Of a DNA stretch of 64,000 nucleotides, positions 22,107 to 35,680 are shown piece after piece. Each line of letters opens with the position of its first letter. Position 1 is the first letter of the stretch. Under the pieces are notes generated by a model. The model had not been told where the DNA came from and ran no database searches. It worked only from the letters and a program-made list of their open reading frames with translations. This stretch comes from Vanessa cardui. Its lineage: Eukaryota > Arthropoda > Insecta > Lepidoptera > Nymphalidae. The position numbers were made by a program, and so were the translations under genes. The stretch is from positions 82,001 through 146,000 of the forward strand of contig NC_061153.1 of assembly GCF_905220365.1 (NCBI RefSeq), in the 5' to 3' direction.

Positions 22107-23005
22107 CTATGAGTAATAATTTAAAGTCCAAACATCCAGAGGAGTTTAAATTGATAAATAAAAGTAAATCTGGTGAAAATCCAAAACCCATTGTGGTAAC
22201 CCGGTATCTGCCGTTCCCAGCACAAGTGAAAAACAACTATCACTCTCAGAATAGTTTGAAAGAAAATTACTTTGGGATGTGAACGATGCTAAAGCCAAAA
22301 AATATCATTATTTGATCGCAGAAATGATTGCTATAGATAACGAGCCGTTGAGTATCGTGGAAAAAGTTGGGTTTAAAAGGCTTCTAGAACAAGCGCTACC
22401 GCGGTACGAATTACCAAGTCGCACTTTTATTTCTCAAAAAATTGTTCCCGACATCTACAATAGAATTCACGATAAAATTAAAACAAACATTTCAAAAGCT
22501 ATTGCAGTTTCTGTCACTTCTGATATTTGGACCTGCCAGCATAATAGTTCCAGCTTCTTGAGTTTCACAGCCCATTGGTTGTCTACGGAATTTCAGCTGC
22601 AATATAGCGTTCTTGCAATGAAACCTTTTTCAAAATATAGCAAAGGAACTAAATGCTATTGCTGCTCGCTGGGATATTGAGAAAAATAAAATCCACTTAC
22701 TAATCCATGATAGTGGCGCTAATATGGTAAAAGAAGCTCGAGTTGCAGAGTATGATTCAGCTAGATGTTTCATTCATTCGCTTCAGCGAGTTGTTAATGA
22801 GTCAATGAAAGTTCAAACTGAAATATTAGACATGATTGCTACTGGAAGACGTCTAGTAACTCATTTTAATCATTCAGGTTTAGCACAAGAAAAAATCTTT
22901 GCAATCCAAAAGGAATTAAATTTACCGCAGCATCGGTTAGTGCAGGACATCACCACAAGGTGGAACTCTACCTTCTATATGGCAGAATATAGAAATATAT
23001 AGAAT

Positions 23006-23411
<406 letters not shown>

Positions 23412-24243
23412 TACCTAAAAATTTAATTTCTGTTATAAGTAATAAAAATTTGCCAAAAAGGTAAAAGATACCATTCCATACTACTTTTCTTCCTCCCAAG
23501 ATAAACAAAAATATAGCACGCTTAAAAAAGAAAGTATAGACGCCAAATTATCTAAAAAGGGAACGATACCATACTATTTTTCAACCACAGATAAATCAAC
23601 AGATCGTCACAAACACAAATTAAGCGAGAACTCATAAAAAAACGTTGACTTTGTTTCATCAAAATATAGACTAGCTATATATAGTGTTAAATAAGCAGAG
23701 TGATTCAGAGATATGTATTTATGAATTATTCAAAAATAATATTCCAATCGATATAATATGTCTTTCCGAAACGTTTATCAAGTCTGGAGATGAGTGGAAC
23801 ATAAATATTAACAATTATATATATGCTTCATACTTCTCGAGAAAAAACGAGAAAAGAGGCGGTGTTGGAATTTTGGTACACAAATCAATAAAATTTACAA
23901 AAATCACAAATATTGAAAAGTTTTGCATTGAAAACCAATTTGTATGTTGTGGTTTTGAAATAAATTAATATAATTTTATGTATATACAGAACACCAAATT
24001 CAAATATATATATATATATATTCTTTATTGCACTAAAAAGACATTACAGAAAATAATAAAATAGAAAAACATGAGCAAAGGCGGACTTATCTCTAAAAGA
24101 GATCTCTTCCAGTCAACCTATGGAGGTGAGTGATAAGAGTCAATCAGCGGGCAATGTAGTGCAGACTAAAATAAGATAGATTTGATATATTTATATATAA
24201 TGGATAGCAAATAAAAATATACTTCTATTTATTACACACATAA

Positions 24244-27196
24244 TTACTTATAAAAAAAATATAAAAAATATATGTGTAATATCAAAGTTATATCGATAGT
24301 AGTACTGTCCTGTATGTATTTAGGAAGTTTGTTTCGTACTGTGAACGACTGAAGTCGAAATTTGTTGTTACTCCGAGGCACATCGAGCATCATAGTGATA
24401 CAAGAACGCCTGGAGCGGGTTGAAGGAGGAAGCAGGTTGAGGCGGGAGCTGAGGTATTCAGGAATATTAGGGTTTGTGAGAATATTGAAAAGGACCGAAA
24501 GGATGTGCATATCACGGCGAAATCGGATAGGCAGCCATTTAAGTTGAGCGCGGAAAAGAGACACATGGTCGTACTTACGTAGCCCGAAAATAAAGCGAAT
24601 AGCAAGATTTTGTAAGCGCTCTAACTTATTAAGCTGTTCCTCTGTCACATCCAGAAAGCAAACATCAGCGTAGTCGAGAATAGGGAGAAGAAGAGATTGA
24701 GCGAGCATAATTTTGGTGTTGAAAGGGAGAAAATATTGGAGACGTCTGAGAGAGTGAAACGTGAAATGCATACGTTTACTAACATCGTTGAGATGAGACG
24801 TCCAAGACATGTTGCAGTCAATGATCAGGCCCAAGTTTTTTACATTATCATGATAGGCTATTGGAACCCCAGCATACTTGATACAGGGCACAGATGGCAA
24901 TTTTACTTTCTTAGCCTACTGCTACCAATGATCATTGCTTGTGATTTGGCAGGGTTAACCAGTAAGCCAAAAGATTTGGCCCAAAACTGAACAGCCAAGA
25001 GGTCTTCGTTTAGGCAGTCAACAGTCTCAGACAACTCACACAACTGACAATGACGATACAGCTGTAAGTCATCTGCATACAGATGAAAGGGAGAAGAGAT
25101 GACACGTGAAATGTTATTAATGAAAACAGAAAAGAGAAGTGGAGAGAGTATGCCGCCTTGAGGAACACCGGCAGATAACTTAGACCAATCAGACGATGAA
25201 TTTTCTGTTTTCACGCACTGCCGGCGCCCGAAAAGATAAGAGTGAAACCAATCAATGGTAGAGGAAGAAATATTAACCGCTCGGATTACCAAGAAGAATG
25301 TCAAGATCTACAGAGTTAAAAGCACTACTAAAGTCTAACAGAACAATTACAGTAAGCTTGGTGTTATCCATAGCATACCGAATATCCTCAGTTATATTCA
25401 GCAGTGCTCCAACAGTGCTGTGAGATGGACGGAAACCGGATTGGAAAGGACACATGAGGTTGTTGATGGTAAAGTAGGAGTACAGTTGTTTGTGAACTAT
25501 AGATTCTAGGACTTTTGATAGGATAGGCAGTATAGATATGGGACGGTATTGAGAACAAGAGGAAGGATTGGAGGTCTTCGGTAGCGGGATAACGTAGGCG
25601 TTCTTCCAGAGTGTTGGGATGATATTGCATGAAAGTGAGAAATTAATAATGTGAGTGATCACAGGTGCAATATCCTCCAGCACAGGAAGTATCATATCCA
25701 GGCTAAGATTATCGCTACCGATGGCTTTTGTGGAGATAGATCGGACATTCCTCTTAACAGTTTCCTCCGAGACTGGTTCAAAAGTAAAAGGGGGCAGGTC
25801 TGGTGGAACAAGATTAGATAGATACGAAAGTGTAGCAGACTTAGTGTCAGGATCTAATATTATAGGTGGCGTGCTGAAGTACTGATTTAGTTCATTGAGG
25901 TCCACGGTAGTTTGAAAGCTATCCGTGGTTTTGCCCACACCTAATGACCGTAAGAATCCCCAAACTTGCGCTTGGGAAGTATTCTGAAGTCTACTGTGAA
26001 TATAGCGGCGTTTAGCATCCCTACACATTCTGTTGCAGATGTTACGAAGTTTTTTGTATTCGTCAAGATTTTCCTTTGATGGTAGTTTTTTATGTCGAGC
26101 TTTTGCTCTGTCACGTTTAGCCATAGTTCTTCTGATCACTGGCGTTAACCAGGGAGCAGGTGCATGTTTCATCCGTACTGGTCGAGCGGGTGCATGTTTA
26201 TCAAATATTCTAATCAGCTCAGTAGTTAGTGATTCAACCATGGCATTAATATCATTAGCTGAGAATAGTGACGACCAGTCAATACATTTCACATCCTCTC
26301 TCAAACGATCCAGGTCCATATGCTTAAAATCGCGCAGAAGATAAATTTTGCCTCTAACCTTTGTAGGACGCACTTTGTAAGTGAGGAAAATCAAATCGTG
26401 GTACGAGAATGGAGCAGTCATTTGACCGTGGGAGGAAACAAAATTAGGGTTAGAGGCGACAATTACATCAATTAGAGTTGGTCTACTGTTGGGAAAATAG
26501 TGTGTCGCAGAGGACATGGGGAGAATGTTTAAATTAAGTGATGACGTTAGCGTTTTTAACTTTTGTGCTCTAGAATTATTCTTTAATATACAAGTGTTTA
26601 AGTCGCCCATACATATGACATGGTCATACACAGGGACGAGATTTTCCAGAACACCTTCTAATATGTCAAAATAGTTAATTTTATCATTTGGACAGTATAA
26701 TACTCCCAGCAGGATCTTTTTATGGTGTAAAACTATCTCCAGGAAAAGATACTCTAGGAATCCTTTTGTTTCTGAGGAGGAAAGAGAAACTACTCGGGCA
26801 GGAATGTCACTGCGAAGGTAAATCCCAACGCCACCCCACCCTGATCAGTGCGGTCATTACGGAAAAACTGGTAGCCTGGAAGAGCACAAATAGTAGATGT
26901 AATCGACGGTTTTAACCAGGTTTCAGACACCAGAATTCCGTCAACCACGCCGTTGCTGAAGGAAGTGAGAAGATCGGAATAGTGAGCAACTAATCTCTGC
27001 GCGTTAATATGCACTAAGGATATATAGGATATATATTACTAAGGATATATATATATATAGGATTAGGATTATTAAATATTTTTGGCAGCTTCACTTCAAG
27101 TGGTTCTGAGTCTGATGACGAGGTGTTGATACTACTACTCGAGATACTCAAGAATTCATCTGACGAGCAAGAAAAATATTCTTCATCTAAAATCAT
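24244..27196 (-). pseudogene. LINE G ORF2: endonuclease and reverse transcriptase
   Basis: The likely start is MILDEEYFSC at 27196, giving an acidic Ser-rich N-terminus. After a frame break in TA-rich sequence the endonuclease follows (HINAQRLVAHYSDLL, VSETWLKP, GGVALG; then MGDLNTCI, YHDLIFLTY). The RT has a palm with motif A VIVLLDFSSAFNSVD near 25345, motif B GVPQGGILSPLLFS near 25150 and motif C LYADDLQLY near 25075, then the thumb with GLRKYDHVSLFR. Frameshifts lie near 27014, 26790-26630, 25290 and 24902. RT catalytic residues are intact. Confidence 0.88.
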
Positions 27197-27760
27197 TAAA
27201 CTTAAAATATATACTTATATCAATTATAATATAAATAAAAATAATATAAAGTAAATAAATATAAATGAATAATAATAATAAATACAAGCAAAAAAATAAA
27301 TAAATAACAACTAATTCGAAACACAAACCTCAGGCATAAGTTGACTGAAAAAATAAAATGATTTTACACTTCAAAATGAACACAACTAAAACAAACAAAA
27401 AATAAAGAAAGTGTTAATATTTAAGATATAACAAGTTAGTAGATATAAATGAAAACTATAGAAAAAACAAAAAATAAAAAGAATAAAAATTAACAGATAA
27501 TCTTACGGCTCAAAAGACTCGAATCCAGACTTAAAAACAATGACGTCTGACATTCAACATTGAGTTGTTAGTTGTCATTCTTTAACAATATTAAGATAGC
27601 GGTAGTAAAAAAATAAAATTATAAAATTCATTTATAAAGTAAAATAGTTAAAAACATAAAATAAACAAAACGGAAATTAACTATACCCTGCAATGCAAAC
27701 GTCAGTATCATCGTCATAAAAACCGACTAAATTTAAATGTAACCTACAAAGTACCGGAGT
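27197..27760 (-). other. LINE G inter-ORF spacer
   Basis: A-rich sequence on the plus strand between ORF1 stop and ORF2 start of LINE G. No open frame or structure is evident. Confidence 0.5.
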
Positions 27761-28441
27761 TCACTTGTTACCCTTTGGATACTGGGCGACTAATTGCTTG
27801 AGCTCGGACAATGCAGAAATCTTCTTACGAGAGTTGTCGGGAAGAAGGATGATTATATCGCCTTCTGCTGACCAGCACTTCTTCATCCCAAAGTGTTTGC
27901 GAGCTTCTATGAAGATACTTTGACGGGCCTTTGTCAGGAATTCTGAGAGAGTTATTTTAGAACTCCTGAGTGCCGTCTTGGCATTCCATACTCTGGAGCG
28001 AAAGCGTACGGAGGCAAATCGAACTAAGATAGGCCGGGAAGCATCCCTCTTCACCCCCAAGCGATGGCAGGAGTCAATTAGTTCAGGTGTAGCATCAGAC
28101 AACTTCAAATGGCCGGTTAATACCCCTAGTGTTTTCTTGAGGACGTCTTCACCTTGTTCCTCTTTGACACCATGGAAGAGAAGAACCTTCCTGCGACTGT
28201 GAGTCTCCATGCGATCCAAACCCATGGCGATAAGCTCTATTTGGGCCTTAAGTAGGCCCAAAGATTTCCATACAAGGGACTTAAATGCGTAGAACTCGGC
28301 GGATAACGACTTAATTGTAGGATTAGTAGAAGCAGAGGCGCTGGCTGGTATTAAGTTCTTTTCAAATTCACCCATCCTCTGGCTAAACATTGAAGAAAGT
28401 TCCTCCATACTTTTGACCAGCTGTTCAACAGGAGTGTCCAT
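27761..28441 (-). CDS. LINE G ORF1: coiled coil plus RRM-like nucleic-acid-binding protein
   Basis: A 226-codon open frame beginning MDTPVEQLVKSMEELSSMFS, with heptad-like hydrophobics over residues 5-85 (trimerisation coiled coil). A domain like the central RRM of L1-type ORF1 follows (KVLLFHGVKEEQGEDV, IDSCHRLG, RPILVRFASVRFRSRVW). The C-terminal part (SIFIEARKHFGMKKCWSAEG) binds RNA in related proteins. It needs no ancestral repair; start and stop are intact. There is no PHD or CCHC motif, unlike other ORF1s here. Confidence 0.8.
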   Translation of the reverse strand: MDTPVEQLVKSMEELSSMFSQRMGEFEKNLIPASASASTNPTIKSLSAEFYAFKSLVWKSLGLLKAQIELIAMGLDRMETHSRRKVLLFHGVKEEQGEDVLKKTLGVLTGHLKLSDATPELIDSCHRLGVKRDASRPILVRFASVRFRSRVWNAKTALRSSKITLSEFLTKARQSIFIEARKHFGMKKCWSAEGDIIILLPDNSRKKISALSELKQLVAQYPKGNK

Positions 28442-30445
28442 TTTTTAGTGTTGAAAACTTGTGTGTGAGTGTAGTGATAGCCTACTTATACGAAGGTAAT
28501 GTAAATTTTAAAACATATGTACTTTTGCAATAAATAAAAATTAAATAAAAATAGAGCTTCGAAATGTATGTCTGTCTTTTTCCACGTCTACCCGCCAAAA
28601 AAACTAAAATAATTGAATTAGAATTATTTTCTCAAATATAAACATTTTTTAAACAATTAGAAACATTATTACATAAACTTATATTACAAAAAAATAATAA
28701 AAAAGTTATAATTGCAAGAATTCAAGAATGTTTGGATTATAAAAATATTCTTTTGAATCATAATTTAACCCTTCATATAGATAAACCTACTAGACTTAAT
28801 TCGTGTATTGATCATATTATAAGTAATGTAAAAAAATGTTAAGTCCAAATGTTAAGTCCAAATGATATGACCTACACTTATCAGATCATAACACAGCACA
28901 AATTGCTGAATTCCCTTTACATTGTATTTTAAATTTAGAAAGCTACTACATAATGGTAAAAGATTACTCACAAATTAATCTTCAAAAGTTCCTACACTGT
29001 ATATCCAATATAAGCTGGAATGATATTCTAACAGAAAATAACTGTAATAAAGCCTTTAACAGCTTTCATGACTTATTTATAATGTCCTATGACCTTTGTT
29101 TTCCACAAATAAGGATTAAAATTTCATTAAAACATACAACTCCAAAATGGCTTACTAAAGGTATCAAAATATCATCCTCGAATAAAAGAAAATTAAAATC
29201 ATTATTATATAAAGATGGTACAAATAATAACAAAAATCAGATCAAATTGTTCTCTAAAATACTAAAAAAGAAATATGAATAAAAGGTATATTTTAATGGC
29301 GAAGAATAAAAGCAAGGCAACCTGGGACATTATCTCAAATAAAAACTTAAGCTTTAGGAACCATCAGGATATAGAAAATCTGAGTATAAATGGCAAGATT
29401 ATTAACGAACCTGTGGAAATAGCTGAGAGTTTCAACAGCCTATTTGTAAACATAGCCAATAATAATAAAACAAGTGATAAAAATAAAGATTCAATTTATA
29501 ATAAAATATTAAATATTAACTCTAGTATATTTTTAAATCCATGTACTGAAACAGAAATAATACGCATAATAACAACTTTAAAAAATACAAAGGCTGTAGG
29601 TTATGACGGTTTAACAACTCATGTACTTAAATACTCAGCGAAAGCAATAGCACGTGTATTAATGCACATTATAAACCTATCACTTAGTCAAGGTGTTTTT
29701 CCTGAAAGGCTAAAAATCTCAACTGTAAAACCACTACACAAAAAGGGCAGTCGATCAGAAATAGATAACTACAGACCAATTACATTAATACCAATACTAG
29801 CAAAAGTTTTCGAAAAAGTAATGCATCATAGACTAATAGATTTTTTAAATAAACATAACATAATTAAAGATGAACAAAACGGTTTTATAAAATCGAAATC
29901 AACTACCCTTGCAACATTTACGTTAATAAGCAAAATAACAAAAACATTAGATAAAAAACAACCAGTAACTGGCTTGTTTTTAGATTTGAGTAAAGCCTTT
30001 GACTATGTTGATCACAAAATTTTACTTAATAAATGTGAAAAATATGGTATTAGAGGAGTAGCCTTTAAATGGATAAATGATTATTTGTATAACCGTAAAC
30101 AGTGCGTCAATATTACAAAACTCGATAACAAAGACATTGTAACTGTGTATAAATATAAATACCAATATATTAAATCAGGGGTACCGCAGGGAAGTATTCT
30201 CGGTCCTTTATTATTTGTACTCTATATTAATGATTTACCTAGCGTAACAAATTACCCTTGCATCCTTTTTGCGGATGATATATCTATTATTTTTCCAAAT
30301 AATGATAAAAAAGAAGATTATCAGGCAGCTATTAATAGTACTTTGGCTAATATAATAAATTGGCTTAAAATAAATAAATTGCAAATAAACTTAAATAAAA
30401 CAAAATACATATATTCAATTTTCTAATTTTCATGCTAAACATAAA

Positions 30446-32306
30446 CTCAACTCAAAACTCAAACTCAAATAACTTTATTCAATATAGAAGCATTACACTT
30501 TCTTATTGATGGTCAATTGAAACACTACCACCGGTTCGGAAAGAAAATACCCTGACCTGAGAAGAACCAGCGAAAGAAACTCAGCGGGTTTTTTTTTTTT
30601 TGTTTGTCTTATGTATTATATAAATAAACAATTTAATATGAGATGAAATAGCCAGGAGGCGATCGTTTCATTCCCAAGGTGTGCTATCGATCATAAACTC
30701 ATTAATTGTATAATAACCTTTTGCACACAAGCGTTCCTTAATATTTTTTTTAAATTTGGCAACAGAGGCATTTTGAACGCTTTCTGGGATCCTGTTGTAA
30801 AACCGTATACATTGCCCCACAAAGGAGTTACTGACTCTACGCAGTCGAGTAACAGGAGTAACAAGTTTGTGTTTGTTCCTTGTACCAATGTTATGAGTAT
30901 CACATTTTCTCATGAAATCATTAATATTTTTTCGTACATACATAACATTAGAGAATATATATTGAGAAGCAACAGTCAATATCTTGATTTCTTTAAACTT
31001 ATTCCTTAACGATTCTTTAGCTCCTAGGTTATAGATTGCGCGAATAGCCCTCTTCTGTAGCACAAATATGGTATGGATAGCGGCTGCATTGCCCCACAGC
31101 ACAATACCGTATGACATTATACTATGAAAGTAGCTGAAATATACTAAGCGAGCCGTATCAACATCGGTACATAATCTAATTTTTTTGACCGCGAATGCCG
31201 CAGAACTCAGTCTACTCGCCAATCCGTTAATATGGGGGCCCCATTGCAACTTGGCATCAACAGTAAGGCCAAGAAACTCAGCAGAATCAATTGGATCCAT
31301 AGATTCCCCGTTAATGAGTACATCGGCTTTTACATTATGTACATTTGGTGTACTAAATTTCACAATTTTTGTTTTATTATTATTAAGCCTAAGATTGTTT
31401 ACGCTAAACCAATGTACTATATCAGCTATAGCATTGTTTACGTCGTCGTACTGTACCTGTTTTCTATTAATTTTAAAAACTAAGGAGGTGTCATCAGCAA
31501 ACAATACTATATCATGTTTGTTCCCATCAAGAAAGAAAATTTATATATGTGAGAAACAGAAAAGGTCCAAGAATTGATCCCTGAGGGACCCCCATACCAA
31601 CTGAGACCCCAGGAGACTTTTTTCCTTTAACGTCAACCCTCTGAATTCTATTATTAAGATAAGAAGTCAGAAGGTCGAGCGCACATTCTCTAATTCCATA
31701 TTGATAAAGTTTCCTGGCCAAAGTCTCATGTTGAAGCAGATTATGTTTGTTAAAGTGTTCTAATAATTGAATTAGAATTATTTTCTCAAATATTTTGCTC
31801 AGGGTAGGTAGAATTGAAATTGGCCTATAGTTGTTGGGGTCTGAAGAACTACCAGATTTTAATATTGGAATAACTTTACTATGTTTCATCAGGTCAGGAA
31901 ATATTGCCACGTTGTGGCCACGTTGGACACAACTATTAAATATTAAAGCAAGATAAGGTGCAATCACATCAAAAATCGAATTTATCACCTTTAGAGAAAT
32001 ACCCCATAAATTAGCCGTTTTCTTGATGTCTAGTGACTTAAAGGCGCGTATTATGTCGTTGGGGTTTACAGGGGTAAAATTAAAGTTAGATTTGCAAGCT
32101 CTTACATTTTCTTTCATCAATGACTCGGCAACATCAGGAGAAGAAATAAGTAACTTAGTTGTGAAAACTGGTATGTCAGCAAAAAATTTTTCAAAAACTG
32201 TAGCAACTTCCTTTTGACTATTTACTACTTTACTATTATAATTCAGGCTCAATTCGGAGTTGCAACTGCCAACTCTACCAGTTTCACAATTAATATTTAA
32301 TTTTAT
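30446..32306 (-). mobile_element. LINE B2: 5'-truncated CR1/Jockey-group LINE inside LINE A
   Basis: Target duplication ATAAA at 30441-30445 and 32307-32311; removal rejoins LINE A RT in frame. The minus strand 3' UTR has the same CCGGTTC/GAACCGG stem block as B1. The tail is made of TTTGAG units, not TTTGAC as in B1. It is close to B3 in sequence and tail. Confidence 0.9.
30668..32290 (-). pseudogene. LINE B2 ORF2 with RT motif A deleted
   Basis: The minus strand encodes the RT linker (INCETGRVG, FEKFFADIPVF, DIIRAFKSLDIKK), palm entry (KVIPILKSGSSSDPNNYRPI), motif B GVPQGSILGPFLF, motif C FADDTSLVF and thumb. Compared with B1, an in-frame deletion of about 49 residues near 31735 joins HFNKHNLL directly to QHETLARKL. 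That removes motif A and its catalytic Asp. A frameshift near 31530 separates motif B from motif C. The copy is dead. Confidence 0.88.
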
Positions 32307-33585
32307 ATAAAAATATAAAAATTGGTTATGATGGTCAAAATGTAGAAAAATGTATCGAAACAAAATTTTTAGGATTAACATTAGATCAAAATTGTTCATG
32401 GGAATCACACATTGCAGAAATTAGTAAAAAACTTAATAAGTATGTTTACGCACTTAAAAAACTACGACAAACTACAAATGAAAAGACAACTCTCATATCA
32501 TACCATGCCTACGTCAGCTCAATCTTAAGATATGGTCTTATAGTATGGGCTAATTCCACGCATGCAAAAACAATATACCTAGTACAAAAAAAATGTGTCC
32601 GTGCTGTTTGTGGAGTAGGGCCGCTAGAGTCATGCCGACAGTTATTTATAAAATTAAATTTACTGACACTGCCAGCCTCATACGTGTATGAAACAGGAAT
32701 GTTTGTTAAAAAGTACCCATATCTGTTTCAAAATTTAGGAAACGAAAGTAATTTCCTACACAGAGATCCTACAAAGCTAAAAATGCCAATGTGTAAAAGT
32801 AACATCTATGGAAATAATTGTGCAATAAATATTATAAAAGTATACAATAGAATACCCAAAATGTTACGAGAAATGAAGTCTCAAAAATTTAAAGTAGAAT
32901 TAAAAAAATGGCTAGTTCAACGATGCTTTTACACGTTGGAAGATAGTATTTTCTTGTAATTATATTTAATTTTAATATTATTTTAAATTTTAATTTTATT
33001 TATTAATTTAGAAATAACAATTACATTGTGAAAATATTTGCACACCGACAAGTCGGTAGAATATGCAGATTTTTTTTATAAACTACCACCTGTATGATTA
33101 CCATATTCTGGCAAATAAAGAACATTTCACATTTCACATTTCAGAACGTTTGTTAGAACAGAAAAGGGCTATTACTCTTTATGTTGCTGAACATGACACA
33201 CTTACTAATTTGACGATACAACAATGGAGCCTGATGGAGCAATTCATAAATCTTTTAAAACCATTTGAAGAAATAACGAAAATTACAAGCTCTGGCCTCT
33301 CTTGTATATCCGAGGCGATTCCACATGTGTCTGCATTAAAAAAGTATTTAGACAAATGCGAGACTGCGCAAAGAACACCGGACTTAGCTCGTATGATAGC
33401 TTCTTTGAAATCTGAGTTGTAAAGTCGTTTTAAATCCTTAAGAGAGAATCCAAAATACTTAATTGCTACTTTTCTGGACCCAAGGTTAAAGTCAGACTAT
33501 TTAGGAGTTCTCGAAACTGAAAAAGCCCGCCAGAAAATTCTGATAGATTATATAAAGCGAGATGGATGGATTATATAATATCGAG

Positions 33586-33885
33586 ATGGCCCAGTGGTAA
33601 GAACGCGCGCATCTTAACCTATGATTGCGGGTTCAAACCCAGGCAAGCACCGCTGATTCATGTGCTTAATTTGTCTTTATAATTCATCTCGTGCTCAGCG
33701 GTGAAGGAAAACATCGTGAGGAAACCTGCATGTGACAAATTTCATAGAAATTCTGCCACATGTATATTCCACCAACCCGCATTGGAACAGCGTGGTGGAA
33801 TATGTTCCAAACCTTCTCCCCAAAGGGAGAGGAGGCCTTTAGTCCAGCAGTGGGAATTTACAGGCTGTTGTTTGTTTGTTTGTAT
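33586..33885 (+). mobile_element. tRNA-derived SINE of butterfly type (Metulj-like), inside the hAT
   Basis: The head GAGATGGCCCAGTGGTAAGA gives an A box, and GCGGGTTCAAACCCAGGC a B box. The body includes GTGAAGGAAAACATCGTGAGG, CCACCAACCCGCATTGG and AGTCCAGCAGTGGGAA. The tail is TTTG repeats. The sequence matches my recollection of a SINE family widespread in nymphalid butterflies. It interrupts the hAT frame between 33575 and 33886. I cannot fix a clean TSD. Confidence 0.85.
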
Positions 33886-34574
33886 AAAAAAAACTCTTAC
33901 GACGAATCTTCATCTGACAGTAACAGATCTACGCCGTGTTCAACACCTGCTAAACGAGCTAAAGAAGATGAAACTGGATCCAACTTTACACGTGAAGCTC
34001 ATGACACTTTTTGGGATTGTTTCAATGAAGTAGCAAAGGATAATAGACGTGATTGTCGCGATCAAGAAAAACAAAATCCAATTGCTAACGAGATTGATTT
34101 TTTCTTAAAGACATCTCGTATCGATCGCAATCGCGACCCATATATTTGATGGTCCGTTAATGTGAACCAGTACCCGCAGTTGTCAAGGTTTGCCAGAATT
34201 TATCTTTCAGCACCTGGCAGCAGCGTTTATAGCGAAAGGCTGTTTTCAGAAGCGGGTCTGGTATACGAAGCCAAGCGGAGTCGCCTGTTACCAACAAATG
34301 CGGAAAATTTGGTATTCATTCACCACAATTTGCCACTTGTTAATTTTGAGTACTAAACGAACGAATTAATATTTAACCAATTACTTTGCAAGTATAAAAA
34401 TAAAACTTGTTCTGATCCTATATGTCGTATCATTTGCTTTGTGTAAACTACGTAATGTATTTTTATTTCAATATCCGAAATTCGGCCGGATACTGTATTA
34501 CTATCTAGTACTACTGTATCCGGCCGGATAGTGAAAACAAGGCCGTATAGGCCGGATACCGTATAGTTACCGGA

Positions 34575-34591
34575 TATCCGTTTCATCTCTA
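34575..34591 (-). repeat. hAT right terminal inverted repeat
   Basis: Reverse complement of the left terminus. The inner 34485-34570 region repeats GGCCGGATA in both orientations, like the left subterminal region. The 8-bp target copy ATTTGAAT follows at 34592-34599. Confidence 0.93.
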
Positions 34592-35519
34592 ATTTGAATA
34601 CATCTTATAATAATAATAATAATAAATAAATAACTTTATTGCACACATAATACCATCAAAGAAAATCACACAGATACAGCAAGAAGCAAACTTAACACTA
34701 ACATACAAAGCGTGCAAAGGGCGGTCTTATCACTGAACAGTGATCTCTACCAGACGACCCTAAAGAAAGAAGCTTGCAAACTCAACGGACTATTGACAAA
34801 ATAATCACAACAAAGCAATATAAATATACAATAAATATACATACATACGTACATAACAACTATATATACATACACGTATAAGATACATACATATATAAAA
34901 TAAATAAAGTAAATGATATTGATAATAATTATGATTAACAAGATATAACACACATAATACCTACAATTAATCACATAATTCATGTACCTAATACCTCCAA
35001 AAATAAAATAAAAGTTATGTTAAGGATAAGTAGAAGTTTTTAACGCGAGTTTTAAAAATACATATTGATTGAGATTGTCTAATTTCAAATGGAAGAGAAT
35101 TCCACAATCTAACTGCTTTTATTGTAAATGAATTGGAATACGATTGTGTTTTGCATAATGGCATGCTCAATTTATTATCATCTTGTGAACGTAGATTTAT
35201 ATTCGAGGAAAGATAAGCACGGAAGGAGAAACGTTCTTTTAAATATAAAGAGGAGAGTAAGAAACAGTATGTAGGTTGCGACGAAGCCCTACTGGGAGCC
35301 ATCCGAGTTCAGAACGGAACTGCGAGACATGGTCGAATTTCCTAAGTCCAAATATAAATCTAATGCAGAGATTTTGAAGACGATGCAACTTACCAACTAA
35401 TTCCTCCGACAAGTCTGGATAGCAAGCATCAGCGTAGTCCAAAACCGGCAGTAACAGACTATTGGCTAGTAAAATCTTTGTCTTAGTCGGCAGAAGGTTT
35501 TTAAATCTTTTAAGGAAAT

Positions 35520-35664
35520 TAATGAAACACTCGTTGAATTTTTACAGACTGAACAGTTTTTATTTGAACGGAAGACACAATGACAGAACAAATAGGGTTG
35601 ACATATCTAGAGACAGATGTTGCTAGTAGTAATTAAATTATTATTTCGTTATATAAATTTAACA
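35520..35664 (-). repeat. Copia 3' LTR
   Basis: 145 bp, sense start TGTTAAATTTATATAACG. One C/T difference from the 5' LTR (GTTGACATAT here, GTTGATATAT there, plus strand). Left target copy GAAAT at 35515-35519. Confidence 0.95.
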
Positions 35665-35680
35665 CACTCCCTTAACGAAA
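35665..35680 (-). promoter_or_regulatory. Copia polypurine tract
   Basis: The minus strand reads TTAAGGGAGTG immediately before the 3' LTR start TGTTAAA, the expected position for plus-strand priming. Confidence 0.65.

Larger units (their letters stand above)
24009..28631 (-). mobile_element. LINE G: near-full-length two-ORF LINE inside LINE A
   Basis: Target duplication TCAAATATA at 24000-24008 and 28632-28640. The minus strand carries a 5' UTR, ORF1 (28441-27761), an intergenic spacer (27760-27197), ORF2, and a 3' UTR with the conserved hairpin (24089-24103, ATCTCT/AGAGAT) and a (TA)n tail. It is related to LINEs F, D and K. The 5' junction carries a short segment identical to part of LINE B2 (see findings). 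Confidence 0.9.
23684..32958 (+). pseudogene. LINE A ORF2 (endonuclease and RT) in three segments
   Basis: Segment 1 (23684-24008): endonuclease start with IDIICLSETF and GGVGILVHKS. Segment 2 (28632-30445): endonuclease end (KPTRLNSCIDHIISN near 28790), linker, and RT with motif A FLDLSKAFDYVDH, motif B SGVPQGSILGPLLF and motif C FADDISI. Segment 3 (32307-32958): thumb with FLGLTLDQNCSWESHI, SYHAYVSSILRYGLIVWAN, and the C-terminus. LINE G separates 1 from 2 and LINE B2 separates 2 from 3. Further frame changes occur near 28860 and 29275. Confidence 0.88.
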
